NCBI GenBank assembly: GCA_947627795.1
Contig: CANQXJ010000002.1
Span: forward strand, 27,853 to 91,852
Source of the DNA: an uncultured Clostridia bacterium
GTDB lineage: Bacteria > Bacillota > Clostridia > UBA1381
Length of the DNA stretch: 64,000 nucleotides
Direction of reading: 5' to 3'
Under the pieces are notes generated by a model that saw nothing but the letters and a program-made list of their open reading frames with translations, was not told where the DNA came from and did no database searches. Shown piece by piece: positions 18,180 to 27,030 of this stretch. Each line of letters opens with the position of its first letter. Within the stretch, counting starts at the first letter, position 1. Position numbers and translations under genes: made by a program.

Positions 18180-19523
18180 TTAATAATCACTGTCATCATA
18201 GCCGGATTCATCATAATCTTCATCCGAGTAGTCTGTATCATCATAATCGCTCTCCGAATCGTAACCGTCAAGGCTGCCGCTGCCTGAATAAATATCGTAA
18301 TCATAATCCGAATCATTGCTTTCGTTATCCCGGTTTGTTTCATATGACGCCTGTTCGGAATAGCTTGAATTGCCGGAATCATTTCCGGAGTAATCGGTAT
18401 CCGTCGAGTCAGCAGAACTGTAAGAATATCCGGATGAGCCCGATGACGAGCCTGACGATTCGTCGTAGTCGATATATCCGTCATCATCGCTGTCAAAGTC
18501 ATCACCGTACATATCGGTGAGATTGGGATTTTCTATAGTCAGGTTGTCCGCAGGATAACCGAATACCGTCTGCACAAGCTCGCGCGTGGCTTCGAGGTCA
18601 ACCTCCCATACGTCCTGTGTCGCTCCGTCGAGAACATACTTGTCAAAATGTCCCGGAAGCTCGTATGAGGTTATTTTATCACTGCTGAAATCAGCTGCGT
18701 ATTTTGAATATTTAACTACGTCCTTAACTGTGAGATTTGTCTTAACCTCCTCGCTTATCGCTTTGAAAATCGCGGGAATTTTAAGCACCAGCCCCGCGTT
18801 TACCTTTTGGTCAACAACAGCTTTTATAAACTCCTGCTGCAGCTTCATTCGGCTTCCGTCGCCGTCGAAGTAGCCGCCGATATAGCCGCCCCTGCCGTCG
18901 TTTAAGTCGGAATCCCAGTTGCCGTGGCGGAAACGCATAACCCATACCGCCTGTGAACCGTTTAAGCCGTACGTTCCGGGAGGAAGGTCTATATGAAGGC
19001 TTTGTACCGGGTCGTCATATACCATACCTTGTCCGTCCCCGCAGATGTCGGGGATGGTAAATTCAATCGGACCGAGCTCGTTTATTACGTGCGCCACTCC
19101 GTCGAGCGAGAAGTCTATATAGTAGTTAATCGGAATACCCGTAATTCTCGTGACCGCCTCAACCGTCGCCTCCGCTCCGCCGATTTTTCCGTTTGTCATA
19201 TACGCGTGAGCCGCGTTTATTTTCTGATAACGGTTACCGACGAACATTCTCGTGTCGCGCGGAATTGAGAGCATATTTACGGTGCCTGTTTCGGTATTAT
19301 ACTGCGCAAGCATAATTGCGTCCGTGCGAAGCCCGTCCATATCGGTGCACATCAGCAGCACGTTTATTTTGCCTGTTCCGGTGTCAACGGTTGCCGTGTT
19401 CGTGTCGTCGGCAAGGGACTCTCCCGTGTCGAAATTCATTCCTAGGCAAATAAAAGCCGCCGCGGCTACTACCGCAAGAGAAATGCCGAGCACCTGAAAA
19501 TATCGTTTTATGTTAAATTTCAT
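18180..19523 (-). CDS. LytR-CpsA-Psr (LCP) family glycopolymer transferase with acidic tail
   Basis: 447 aa from the ATG at 19523, with AAGGAG 9 bases upstream. An upstream GTG-started extension is rejected because the -10 box at 19570 lies beside it. One N-terminal helix (about 9-29) anchors the LCP domain (about 55-290). LCP markers are RTDAIMLAQYN, MLSIPRDTRMFV, the KINAAHAY turn, and VWVMRFRHGN. LCP enzymes attach teichoic-acid-like or capsular polymers to peptidoglycan. The last 100 residues are an Asp/Ser/Tyr/Gly-rich low-complexity tail (DYDDTDYSDEDYDESGYDDS pattern), unusual for the family and presumably exposed outside the cell, where it may bind cations. Monocistronic; no clear terminator is seen. 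Confidence 0.9.
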   Translation of the reverse strand: MKFNIKRYFQVLGISLAVVAAAAFICLGMNFDTGESLADDTNTATVDTGTGKINVLLMCTDMDGLRTDAIMLAQYNTETGTVNMLSIPRDTRMFVGNRYQKINAAHAYMTNGKIGGAEATVEAVTRITGIPINYYIDFSLDGVAHVINELGPIEFTIPDICGDGQGMVYDDPVQSLHIDLPPGTYGLNGSQAVWVMRFRHGNWDSDLNDGRGGYIGGYFDGDGSRMKLQQEFIKAVVDQKVNAGLVLKIPAIFKAISEEVKTNLTVKDVVKYSKYAADFSSDKITSYELPGHFDKYVLDGATQDVWEVDLEATRELVQTVFGYPADNLTIENPNLTDMYGDDFDSDDDGYIDYDESSGSSSGSSGYSYSSADSTDTDYSGNDSGNSSYSEQASYETNRDNESNDSDYDYDIYSGSGSLDGYDSESDYDDTDYSDEDYDESGYDDSDY

Positions 19524-19569
19524 CTTAAAATTCTCCTTAAATGCTTTAACAATGCAGTTACACACCATA

Positions 19570-19578
19570 ATTATAGCA
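19570..19578 (-). promoter_or_regulatory. Extended -10 promoter of the LCP gene
   Basis: TGCTATAAT on the minus strand (TGn extension plus perfect TATAAT). The -35 region (TAGCAT at 17-bp spacing) is weak. Confidence 0.5.
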
Positions 19579-19658
19579 CAATAATTTTTGTAATGCTATA
19601 GAAAAACTATGAACAATATATTACATTTTGGTTACAGCATTGACATATTTTACTGTGT

Positions 19659-20285
19659 TTATACGTTTCTTTTTTCGGCTTCAGCTTTGGAGAACGTGCA
19701 GCCGCAATAGTTTTGGCGGTATAAACCATACTCTGCGGAAAGCTCGCAGGAACGTTTGTAACCGTTTCGTTTTTTGAAGTCGGAGAAAAGATAATTAACA
19801 TCGTATTCGGCGGACAGCTTTGCGCCGATTTCGTTTAATTTCTGCGCGTTTTTGTGCGGACTTATTGAGAGAGTTGTTGTGAAATAGTCCGCACCGAGCT
19901 CATTCGCTTTTTCAGCCGCTTTTCTCATACGCAGCTCGTAGCATTTAAAGCACCGCTCTCCGCCCTCGGGCAGATCCTCAAGCCCGCGCGAAATTTCCGA
20001 AAATCTCTCGGGATCGTACTCGCCCTCGATAAATTTCACCTCACCCTTCAGCGGCATTTCCGAAATAAGCCGCTTAAGCTCGTTCACGCGGTGTTCAAAC
20101 TCGGACGCGGGAGAAATGTTGGGGTTATAATAAAAAACCGTAATATCAAAAATACCGCTCAGATATTCAAGCACGTAGCTCGAGCACGGCGCGCAGCACG
20201 CGTGGAGCAAGAGCGACGGCGTTTTTTCGGCGGCTTGTATGTCCTTTATTGTTTTATCGAGTATTATCTGATAATTTTCCTTCAT
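19659..20285 (-). CDS. queH: Epoxyqueuosine reductase QueH
   Basis: 208 aa, family length (DUF208). It reduces epoxyqueuosine to queuosine in tRNA without cobalamin, as an alternative to QueG. The cysteine pattern for its iron-sulfur centre and adjacent metal is visible: LLLHACCAPCSSY near 26-35, GERCFKCYELRM near 107, and QNYCGCTFSKAEAEKR at the C-terminus. YYNPNISP near 57 and TTTLSISPHKN near 135 are also family features. It stands alone and diverges from murT; no queuosine genes are adjacent. Confidence 0.93.
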   Translation of the reverse strand: MKENYQIILDKTIKDIQAAEKTPSLLLHACCAPCSSYVLEYLSGIFDITVFYYNPNISPASEFEHRVNELKRLISEMPLKGEVKFIEGEYDPERFSEISRGLEDLPEGGERCFKCYELRMRKAAEKANELGADYFTTTLSISPHKNAQKLNEIGAKLSAEYDVNYLFSDFKKRNGYKRSCELSAEYGLYRQNYCGCTFSKAEAEKRNV

Positions 20286-20366
20286 ATTTTTATAAGAAGC
20301 CTTTCCTGATTTATGAACACAATTTTATCATATTTTTATATGAATGTAAATAATCAAATCAATTTA

Positions 20367-20395
20367 TTGCAATTATTATTTTAATGTGATATAAT
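20367..20395 (+). promoter_or_regulatory. Promoter of murT-gatD
   Basis: TTGCAA (20367-20372), 17 bases, TATAAT (20390-20395) with a TGn extension. The start codon is at 20431. Confidence 0.8.
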
Positions 20396-20430
20396 TAACC
20401 CGAATATGAAATCGAAAGGAATTTATCGAA

Positions 20431-21771
20431 ATGAGAAAGCTTTTGGCGGTATGGCTGGGCAAGGCGCTCACTATAGCCGGTAGAATGATAGGAAAGAAAT
20501 CATCGTCAAGCCCGGGCGAATACGCTTTAAAAATATGTCCCAATCTCGTTAAAGGGCTTAACAAGCATATAAAAAAGGGAATAATCGTAACCTGCGGCAC
20601 GAACGGCAAGACCACAACGAACAATCTGCTCTGCTCCGCGCTTGAAGCAAAGGGCTATAAGGTGCTCTGCAACCGTCTCGGCGCGAATATGCTGAACGGC
20701 ATTGCCACGACCATAATTCAGGCTTCGGACATATTCGGCAGATTTTCCGCCGATTACGCATGCCTCGAGGTGGACGAAGCGTACACGCCGATTATCTTCG
20801 ACCACTTCAAGCCCGACGTAATGGTAATAACGAATCTTTTCCGCGACCAGCTCGACCGCTACGGTGAGATCGATATTACGACTTCGATAATAAAGCGCGC
20901 GATAGCGAAAGCGCCGAATCTGAAAATAATATTAAACGGCGACGATCCTCTCTGCGTGCAGTTCGGCAAGGAAAAGAACGTAACGCCGTACTACTACGGC
21001 ATTTCCGAAAAGGTGCTGCCGCAGCTCGACGACACAAAGGAGGGGCGTTTCTGCCCCGTGTGCGGCGAGGAGCAGAAGTACCGCTTTTACCACTACAGCC
21101 AGCTCGGCGATTTCTATTGTCCGCACTGCGGCTTTAAGCGTCCGAAAATTGACTTTGAGGTAAAGAATGTCGTTCTCCAGCCCAAAATGAAATTTACTAT
21201 AAACGGACAGCCGATGGAGATAAATTACAAGGGTTTCTACAATATATATAATCTCGTGGCGGTATACGGCGCGATGACGGCTCTCGGCGAGAGCACGGAT
21301 GACTTCGCGGCGCTTCTCACAGGCTACAAGCCGCAGATAGGCAGAATGCAGGAATTCGATTTGGGCAAGCCCGTTATTTTGAGTCTTTCAAAAAATCCGG
21401 CGGGCTTCAATCAGGCAATCGCGACGGTAAACACCGATAAGCGGCTCAAAGATGTGATAATAGCGATAAACGACAAGGCGAACGACGGGCGCGACGTTTC
21501 GTGGCTCTGGGACGTTGATTTTGATAAAATAGCCGACAGAAACATGAACACGCTCACCACAACGGGTATACGCGTGTGGGATATAAGTCTCAGGTTCAAA
21601 TACGCGGGAATAAACCCCGACCACATGACAAGCAGTATGCACGAGGCGGTGGAGCGGTGCCTGAGCACCGGCTCGGAGGTCGTGTACGTGCTCGTAAACT
21701 ACACCGCGCTTTATCCCACGGAAGCCGTGCTTAACGATTTTGTGAAAAAGACGGGGAGGGAAGAAAAATGA
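20431..21771 (+). CDS. murT: Lipid II isoglutaminyl synthase, MurT subunit
   Basis: 446 aa. MurT is a Mur-ligase-like ATPase that activates the D-Glu alpha-carboxyl of lipid II for amidation by ammonia from GatD. The P-loop TCGTNGKTTTNN lies near 53-64. A four-cysteine zinc ribbon (CPVCGEEQ...CPHCGFK, about 208-238) is inserted in the middle domain, typical of MurT. The C-terminal DUF1727 domain holds the Asp of the amidation site region (NDKANDGRDVSWLWDVDF near 347). The stop overlaps gatD by four bases. Amidation affects cross-linking and lysozyme resistance. Confidence 0.96.
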   Translation: MRKLLAVWLGKALTIAGRMIGKKSSSSPGEYALKICPNLVKGLNKHIKKGIIVTCGTNGKTTTNNLLCSALEAKGYKVLCNRLGANMLNGIATTIIQASDIFGRFSADYACLEVDEAYTPIIFDHFKPDVMVITNLFRDQLDRYGEIDITTSIIKRAIAKAPNLKIILNGDDPLCVQFGKEKNVTPYYYGISEKVLPQLDDTKEGRFCPVCGEEQKYRFYHYSQLGDFYCPHCGFKRPKIDFEVKNVVLQPKMKFTINGQPMEINYKGFYNIYNLVAVYGAMTALGESTDDFAALLTGYKPQIGRMQEFDLGKPVILSLSKNPAGFNQAIATVNTDKRLKDVIIAINDKANDGRDVSWLWDVDFDKIADRNMNTLTTTGIRVWDISLRFKYAGINPDHMTSSMHEAVERCLSTGSEVVYVLVNYTALYPTEAVLNDFVKKTGREEK

Positions 21772-22493
21772 AAATAAAAATTCTTCATCTATATCCCGAC
21801 CTGCTGAATCTCTACGGCGACAAGGGAAATATAGAATGTATGCGTATGCGCCTCGTATGGCGCGGGATCGACGCGGAGGTCGTGAAATACACCTGCGAGG
21901 ACACGGGCTTCGATTTGTCGGACATCGACATAGTGTTCGTCGGCGGCGGCTCGGACAGGGAGCAGAAAATAGTCTGCCACCGACTGCTCGAACATAAGAA
22001 GGATTTACAGGAATACGTAGAAAACGGCGGCGCGCTCGTCGCGGTGTGCGGCGGGTACCAGCTTTTGGGCAAATACTATAAATTAGAGGACGAAACGATA
22101 GAAGGGCTTGACATACTCGATATATACACCGAACAGGGCAAAAAGCGCCTTATAGGAAACATAGTGCTGAAGTCTGATTTTATAGATCAGAAGATAGTAG
22201 GATTCGAGAACCACGGCGGGCGCACATATATAGGCAAGCACATGCCGCTCGGAAAGGTTCTGTATGGTTACGGAAACGAGGAAAAGTCGGGCGCGGAGGG
22301 CGTTATATACAAAAACGTAATAGCGACGTACCTGCACGGACCGCTGTTCCCGAAAAACCCGCAGCTTTGTGATTACGTACTGACTGCGGCGCTGAAGAAG
22401 AAATACCCCGATTTTACGGAGCTTGCGCCGCTTGACGACAGCCTGGAAAACACGGCGAATAAATATATTGTTGATAGGTTTAAATCAGATTAG
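21768..22493 (+). CDS. gatD: Lipid II isoglutaminyl synthase, GatD glutamine amidotransferase subunit
   Basis: 241 aa. A CobB/CobQ-like class I glutaminase. The nucleophile is C94 in ALVAVCGGYQLLG and the catalytic His is H190 in IATYLHGPLFPKNP; FVGGGSDREQ near 57 shapes the active site. It hydrolyses glutamine and passes ammonia to MurT. It starts inside the murT stop (ATGA), consistent with a one-to-one complex. A glucosaminidase gene follows after 12 bases and may be in the same transcript. Confidence 0.96.
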   Translation: MKIKILHLYPDLLNLYGDKGNIECMRMRLVWRGIDAEVVKYTCEDTGFDLSDIDIVFVGGGSDREQKIVCHRLLEHKKDLQEYVENGGALVAVCGGYQLLGKYYKLEDETIEGLDILDIYTEQGKKRLIGNIVLKSDFIDQKIVGFENHGGRTYIGKHMPLGKVLYGYGNEEKSGAEGVIYKNVIATYLHGPLFPKNPQLCDYVLTAALKKKYPDFTELAPLDDSLENTANKYIVDRFKSD

Positions 22494-22505
22494 GATTGAT
22501 GGAAA

Positions 22506-24371
22506 ATGGGCACTGAGCTAATTCCGAAAAAACAAAGCACAGGCGAAGCACGGAACGAAACAGGTACGGAAACGGGTAAAAAAAAGCGTTTCAACCCGAT
22601 TGCGTTATGCCGGAAATATAAATTTGAGGCGGCCGTTATTGCGGCGGCTGCTGTTTGTGTTGTTTCGATGACGGCGGCGGGGATTATAATTTTTTCGGAC
22701 GACGACGAAAACGCCGTGCCGCAATCGGATATCGAGGAGATAGTTACGCGTGTCGGAAAAGGCAGATTCGGCGAGAGCGTCAAAGAGGACACGGATATAT
22801 CGCTCAGTTGGTCGTCAAAGGAAATTCGCCTGGACGGGATAGAAGCGTACGAAAAAATATCGGCTGAAATTTATCCGATAGGCTATAAGAATCAGAAAGT
22901 AACATGGCGTTCGTCAAACGACACAATCGCTAAGATAGACGCGTACGGAAATATTACGGCTTATTCCCCCGGAGAGGTAATTTTGGAGGCTTATCATGAG
23001 GCTACGGGCAAAACAAAGGATGCGGTGCTTAAGGTAATTCGTCCCGTAACCGGAATATTTATGCCCACAACCGAGATAACGATGAATTTAAATGACGCGC
23101 CGTTTGTGCTGCAGGCGTGGCTGACCCCGGACGATGCGAGCGTCGAGGACATTAAGTGGACAAGCAAGGACACGTCCGTAGCTACGGTTGACGGTATGGG
23201 AAGAGTAAAGCCTGTGAGCGCGGGAATGACGGAAATAGTAGTTTCCAATTCGGCGAACGACGTGCAGAGTAAATGCTTTGTCACTGTGGTCAATCAGGCG
23301 GTGAGCGTCGATGAGGTCGCGATACAGAACAAGGAAAACAACAGTATACACATAGGAGATTCACTTACCACGGTTGCCACGGTCATGCCGAACAACGCGA
23401 AAAATAAAACGCTCACGTGGTCAAGCAGCGACGAGAATGTCGCAGTGGTGAACGCAAACGGAACGATCCGCGCGCTCAGCGAGGGAACGGCGCGCATAAC
23501 CGCGTCCGCTTCGAACGGAGTAAATGATTCGATTGACATAAACGTGACACGAGCCGACGGAAGCGGTATTGATTTGGGCAATACGTTTTTGGACGGCTTC
23601 CATATGATAGGAGATGTGCCGGGCGTTTCCTCGGAAACCGGAGGAGTTGAGTATGTCACGTATGATTTAACGCTTGACGATATGGTCAATATTCAGATGG
23701 CTTCAAATCCGCCTCCGAAGATATGGATAAACGGGGGAAGCACTGACGCTTTTACCGAGGAAACGGCGGAATATCTCGACCCGAACAGCTTTTTCTCGGG
23801 AATGTATAAGTATCAGTTCCTCGATTTGTCGCATGCGAACGGCATAAGTGAAGAAGCGCTCAACGCTTTTCTTGAGGACAAGGGAATACTCAGAGGACAG
23901 GCTGCGGCGTTTATTTCCGCCGCGCAGGAATTCGGAATAAGCGAGGTTTATCTTGTCGCGCACGCGTGCCTTGAAACGGGTAACGGCACGTCGCAGCTCG
24001 CCACGGGAGTGGAGGTCAACGGCGAGACGGTATATAATATGTTCGGTATCGCCGCGTATGACACAAGCGCGATCTACTCCGGCTCGCAGTATGCGTACAA
24101 TGCCGGCTGGACAAGCCCGGAGGCGGCTATCCGCGGAGGAGCGGAATGGATAAGCACATGGTACATAAACAGCGCGGACGGACGGCAGAACACGCTGTAT
24201 AAGATGCGCTGGAATCCGGAACATCCGAGCGAGCACCAATACGCCACGGATATAGGATGGGCTGTGAAGCAGGCGTCGAATATCGAGAGAATATTCAGTA
24301 ACTTCCCCGACGCGGTCTTATCCTACGAGGTGCCCGTATACAACGGAATGGTGCCGCCGGTTATCGAGTAA
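22506..24371 (+). CDS. Membrane-anchored N-acetylglucosaminidase with bacterial Ig-like repeats
   Basis: 621 aa. A short cytoplasmic Lys-rich segment precedes one membrane helix (about 42-63), so the protein is anchored with its C-terminus outside. Three Big_2-type Ig-like domains follow (about 104-180, 183-262, 265-347), each with the W-x-S-s-n-x-x-VA-V-G core. The GH73-like glucosaminidase domain covers about 440-605, with the probable catalytic Glu E490 in AHACLETGNGTSQLA, then YNMFGI and the GGAEWISTWY helix. It would cleave GlcNAc-MurNAc bonds. Twelve bases after gatD, it completes a wall-modification cluster. The SD is weak (AGGATTGATGG). Confidence 0.88.
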   Translation: MGTELIPKKQSTGEARNETGTETGKKKRFNPIALCRKYKFEAAVIAAAAVCVVSMTAAGIIIFSDDDENAVPQSDIEEIVTRVGKGRFGESVKEDTDISLSWSSKEIRLDGIEAYEKISAEIYPIGYKNQKVTWRSSNDTIAKIDAYGNITAYSPGEVILEAYHEATGKTKDAVLKVIRPVTGIFMPTTEITMNLNDAPFVLQAWLTPDDASVEDIKWTSKDTSVATVDGMGRVKPVSAGMTEIVVSNSANDVQSKCFVTVVNQAVSVDEVAIQNKENNSIHIGDSLTTVATVMPNNAKNKTLTWSSSDENVAVVNANGTIRALSEGTARITASASNGVNDSIDINVTRADGSGIDLGNTFLDGFHMIGDVPGVSSETGGVEYVTYDLTLDDMVNIQMASNPPPKIWINGGSTDAFTEETAEYLDPNSFFSGMYKYQFLDLSHANGISEEALNAFLEDKGILRGQAAAFISAAQEFGISEVYLVAHACLETGNGTSQLATGVEVNGETVYNMFGIAAYDTSAIYSGSQYAYNAGWTSPEAAIRGGAEWISTWYINSADGRQNTLYKMRWNPEHPSEHQYATDIGWAVKQASNIERIFSNFPDAVLSYEVPVYNGMVPPVIE

Positions 24372-24380
24372 CGGAGCGGA

Positions 24381-24427
24381 CAAGGGGTTTTATGAGAAAA
24401 TTATAAAAAATTTCATAAAACCCCTTG
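24381..24427. repeat. 15-bp perfect inverted repeat overlapping the rpmG -35 box
   Basis: CAAGGGGTTTTATGA (24381-24395) and its exact complement TCATAAAACCCCTTG (24413-24427) flank a 17-base AT-rich loop. The right arm overlaps the first three bases of the TTGACA -35 box. It may terminate the glucosaminidase transcript, or act as an operator or readthrough block for the ribosomal promoter. Confidence 0.75.
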
Positions 24428-24453
24428 ACAACATACCCCGTTAATGTTATAAT
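24425..24453 (+). promoter_or_regulatory. Consensus promoter of rpmG-secE-nusG-rplKA
   Basis: TTGACA (24425-24430), 17 bases, TATAAT (24448-24453): a perfect match to consensus, as expected for a ribosomal operon. Confidence 0.9.
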
Positions 24454-24535
24454 GTGTACGCTAAGAAAAAGGCTCTTTTTTTTTGTGTACCGGAAAAGAA
24501 GAGCGCGGTATATGAAAAACGGAGGTGTATTTATA

Positions 24536-24685
24536 ATGAGAGTAAAAATCACATTGGCATGCACGGAATGCAAGCAGAGAAATTATAACACAATGAAAAA
24601 CAAGAAAAACGATCCCGACAGACTTGAAATGAAAAAATACTGCAGATTCTGCAGAAAGCACACTCTTCACAGAGAAACAAGATAG
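24536..24685 (+). CDS. rpmG: 50S ribosomal protein L33
   Basis: 49 aa from the ATG at 24536, 8 bases after GGAGGTG. It begins [17 protein letters not shown] and retains two CxxC pairs (CTEC and CRFC), so it is the zinc-binding form of L33. It precedes secE, its usual Firmicute position. Longer upstream reading frames are excluded because they run back into the promoter. Confidence 0.96.
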   Translation: MRVKITLACTECKQRNYNTMKNKKNDPDRLEMKKYCRFCRKHTLHRETR

Positions 24686-24721
24686 TTTATCGGATTATTT
24701 TAGGACAAGGAGTGCAAAAAC

Positions 24722-24946
24722 ATGGCTGATTTGGCAAAAACAGGTAAGAAAACCTTCGGCGCGAGAGCAAAGAAGTTTTTAAAGGAAACAAAGGCCGAGC
24801 TTAAAAAGGTTACATGGCCTACAAAGGACCAGCTTATTCATAACACGGGGGTAATCATAACATTTATCATCATTATAACGATTATTCTGTCGGTGTTGGA
24901 TATTGCTTTTGCGGAACTGTTCCAGATGCTCACAAATCTCGTATAA
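24722..24946 (+). CDS. secE: Preprotein translocase subunit SecE
   Basis: 74 aa. A single-helix SecE: an amphipathic segment with the family signature ELKKVTWPTKDQL (about 30-42) followed by one membrane helix (about 46-66). It stabilises SecY in the translocon. It lies between rpmG and nusG. Confidence 0.96.
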   Translation: MADLAKTGKKTFGARAKKFLKETKAELKKVTWPTKDQLIHNTGVIITFIIIITIILSVLDIAFAELFQMLTNLV

Positions 24947-24971
24947 TAGGCGTTAGGGAAGGAGTGCGGTT

Positions 24972-25496
24972 ATGGCAGAGGAAGCAAAATGGTATGTGGT
25001 CCACACGTACTCGGGTTACGAGAATAAAGTCAAAGCCAACATTGAAAAGTCTGTTGAAAACCGGGGCATTCAGGATTTAATCACAGATGTCAGAGTTCCC
25101 GTGGAAGAGGTTGTCGAGAAAAAGGGCGATGTGGAAAAGATTGTTCAGCGCAAAATTTTCCCGGGCTATGTCGTGGTCAAGATGGTTATGACGGACGTCA
25201 GCTGGTATATCGTAAGAAATACCCGCGGCGTTACAGGCTTCGTGGGACCGGGCTCAAAGCCGGTACCCCTGAGCGACGACGAGGTTGCGAGAATCGGTAT
25301 CGAGCAGATCCGTATGGCGGATATCGACTTTGCCGTAGGCGATTTTGTCGAGATAAAATCCGGTCCAATGGAAGGCTTTTCCGGTAAAGTTACAAGCATT
25401 GACAACGAAACGCGCAAAATTAACGTGGCGGTTTCGATGTTCGGACGCGAAACGCCTGTCGAGATAGATTACACGCAGGTAAGCCGCGTAGATTAA
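24972..25496 (+). CDS. nusG: Transcription elongation factor NusG
   Basis: 174 aa. The NGN domain begins KWYVVHTYSGYENKVKANIE and includes FPGYVVVKM near 57 and the VRNTRGVTGFVG motif near 78. A C-terminal KOW domain carries VEIKSGPMEGFSGKV near 124. It binds RNA polymerase, and ribosomal S10 or Rho through the KOW domain. Followed by rplK after a structured leader. Confidence 0.97.
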   Translation: MAEEAKWYVVHTYSGYENKVKANIEKSVENRGIQDLITDVRVPVEEVVEKKGDVEKIVQRKIFPGYVVVKMVMTDVSWYIVRNTRGVTGFVGPGSKPVPLSDDEVARIGIEQIRMADIDFAVGDFVEIKSGPMEGFSGKVTSIDNETRKINVAVSMFGRETPVEIDYTQVSRVD

Positions 25497-25537
25497 AATT
25501 AGTTTATGAACGGAAATTCCGTTTATATATCCCCTCA

Positions 25538-25593
25538 GGTAATAGTGGGAGGAACCGGAGCGCACGCTCCTGAGGTTCCGCAATTAAATTACC
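25538..25593 (+). ncRNA. Structured leader between nusG and rplK
   Basis: Three nested helices make one irregular hairpin: GGTAAT/ATTACC (25538-25543 with 25588-25593), GGAACC/GGTTCC (25551-25556 with 25574-25579) and GGAGC/GCTCC (25557-25561 with 25566-25570), separated by asymmetric internal loops. A small AACGGAAATTCCGTT palindrome precedes it. Position before rplK-rplA suggests a binding site for L1, which often represses these two genes, but this is inferred from position only. Confidence 0.5.
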
Positions 25594-25623
25594 ACATTAT
25601 TTATTCAAGGAGGTGGCCATATA

Positions 25624-26049
25624 ATGGCACAGAAGGTACAAGGTTATATTAAGCTGCAAATTCCTGCGGGCAAGGCAAGTCCTGCGCCCCCTGTCGGACC
25701 GGCTCTCGGTCAGCACGGCGTAAACATCATGCAGTTTACGAAGGAATTCAATGAAAAGACAGCTAAAGACGCGGGACTTATAATTCCGGTAGTTATCACG
25801 GTTTATGCGGACCGCTCGTTCTCATTCATAACAAAGACGCCGCCGGCTGCGGTTCTCATCAAGAAGGCGTGCAAGATCGAAAGCGGCTCGGGAGTTCCGA
25901 ACAAGACCAAGGTCGCTACAATTTCAAAAGCGGACCTTCAGGCTATAGCGGAGCAGAAGATGCCCGACCTTAACGCGGCAAGCGTAGAGGCGGCTATGAG
26001 CATGATCGCAGGCACATGCAGAAGCATGGGCGTACTAATCGGTGACTAA
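25624..26049 (+). CDS. rplK: 50S ribosomal protein L11
   Basis: 141 aa. It shows the family start [34 protein letters not shown] and the C-terminal rRNA-binding domain with [12 protein letters not shown] and GTCRSMGV. It forms the GTPase-associated centre. SD AAGGAGGTG lies 8 bases before the ATG. Paired with rplA. Confidence 0.98.
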   Translation: MAQKVQGYIKLQIPAGKASPAPPVGPALGQHGVNIMQFTKEFNEKTAKDAGLIIPVVITVYADRSFSFITKTPPAAVLIKKACKIESGSGVPNKTKVATISKADLQAIAEQKMPDLNAASVEAAMSMIAGTCRSMGVLIGD

Positions 26050-26105
26050 TTGTTATAAGACGGTGGGAGAGAAAAATCTCGTTTGACCACGAAGGAGGAT
26101 ATGAA

Positions 26106-26801
26106 ATGTTTAGAGGAAAAAAGTATAAGGATTCCGCAAAAATCGTTGACAGATCAAAGCAGTACGACGTAAGCGAGGCTCTTGACCTCGCGGTAAAAAC
26201 GTCAAAGGCTAAGTTTGACGAAACAATAGAAGCACACATCAAGCTGGGCGTTGACTCAAGACACGCGGACCAGCAGGTAAGAGGCGCTATCGTGCTTCCG
26301 CACGGTACAGGTAAAACGGCGAAGGTTCTCGTATTCGCGAAAGGACCGAAGGCTGACGAGGCTCAGGCTGCGGGCGCTGATTACGTCGGCGAAATGGAGC
26401 TCGTTCAGAAGATCCAGGGCGAGAACTGGTTCGATTTCGACGTAGTAGTCGCAACTCCCGATATGATGGGCGTTGTCGGACGTTTAGGTAAGGTTTTAGG
26501 TCCGAAGGGCTTGATGCCGTCGCCGAAGGCGGGCACGGTAACGATGGACGTTACGAAAGCCGTTAACGAAATCAAAGCAGGTAAGATCGAGTACAGACTC
26601 GACAAGACAAACATCATTCACTGCCCGATAGGCAAAGCGTCATTCGGCAAGGATAAGCTGACGGAGAACTTTAACGCTCTCATGGGTGCGATCATCAAGG
26701 CGAAGCCGGCGGCTGCAAAGGGACAGTATCTGAGAAGCGTTGTTGTAGCATCGACAATGGGACCGGGTATAAAGATGAACCCCGCTCGTATTTCGGGCTA
26801 A
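26106..26801 (+). CDS. rplA: 50S ribosomal protein L1
   Basis: 231 aa. L1 stalk protein and usual autogenous repressor of rplK-rplA. It shows [26 protein letters not shown] near 47 and the signature [34 protein letters not shown] near 116. SD AAGGAGG precedes the ATG. The L10 leader transcript starts 8 bases after its stop. Confidence 0.98.
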   Translation: MFRGKKYKDSAKIVDRSKQYDVSEALDLAVKTSKAKFDETIEAHIKLGVDSRHADQQVRGAIVLPHGTGKTAKVLVFAKGPKADEAQAAGADYVGEMELVQKIQGENWFDFDVVVATPDMMGVVGRLGKVLGPKGLMPSPKAGTVTMDVTKAVNEIKAGKIEYRLDKTNIIHCPIGKASFGKDKLTENFNALMGAIIKAKPAAAKGQYLRSVVVASTMGPGIKMNPARISG

Positions 26802-26808
26802 AAAAATC

Positions 26809-26837
26809 TTGACAAAAGATTCATATTGTGATAAAAT
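26809..26837 (+). promoter_or_regulatory. Promoter of rplJ-rplL
   Basis: TTGACA (26809-26814), 17 bases, TAAAAT (26832-26837), starting right after rplA. It drives the L10 leader. Confidence 0.85.
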
Positions 26838-26854
26838 ATCACAGTTGAATAAAT

Positions 26855-26963
26855 CCGTAGACAGTAGGCGGTGCTTCGGCACGATAAGTCCAACCGAGGA
26901 GAATTAGTGATTTAATATGATTACTACGGCTCTTTGCGTCTGCGGCAAAGAGCCTTCTTATTT
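26855..26963 (+). ncRNA. Ribosomal protein L10 leader
   Basis: The closing helix CCGTAG (26855-26860) pairs with CTACGG (26924-26929). Inside lie GGCGGTGCTTCGGCAC and the conserved AGTCCAACCGAGGAGAATTAG region with its kink-turn-like sequence, matching the Firmicute L10(L12)4 binding leader. A terminator stem (26928-26937 with 26945-26954) and a T-rich run follow, and it shares GG with the closing helix. Binding of L10 would therefore shift the balance toward termination or readthrough. Confidence 0.88.
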
Positions 26964-27030
26964 ACATGATTTCTTAAATGAAGTCTGATGGAAGGCATAC
27001 ATTTTAACTTAATCGGAGGTGAAAAAATTT

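Noticed and set aside
19524-19568. Longer LCP protein starting at a GTG
   Set aside because: The -10 box at 19570-19575 lies two bases before that codon, while AAGGAG precedes the ATG at 19523.
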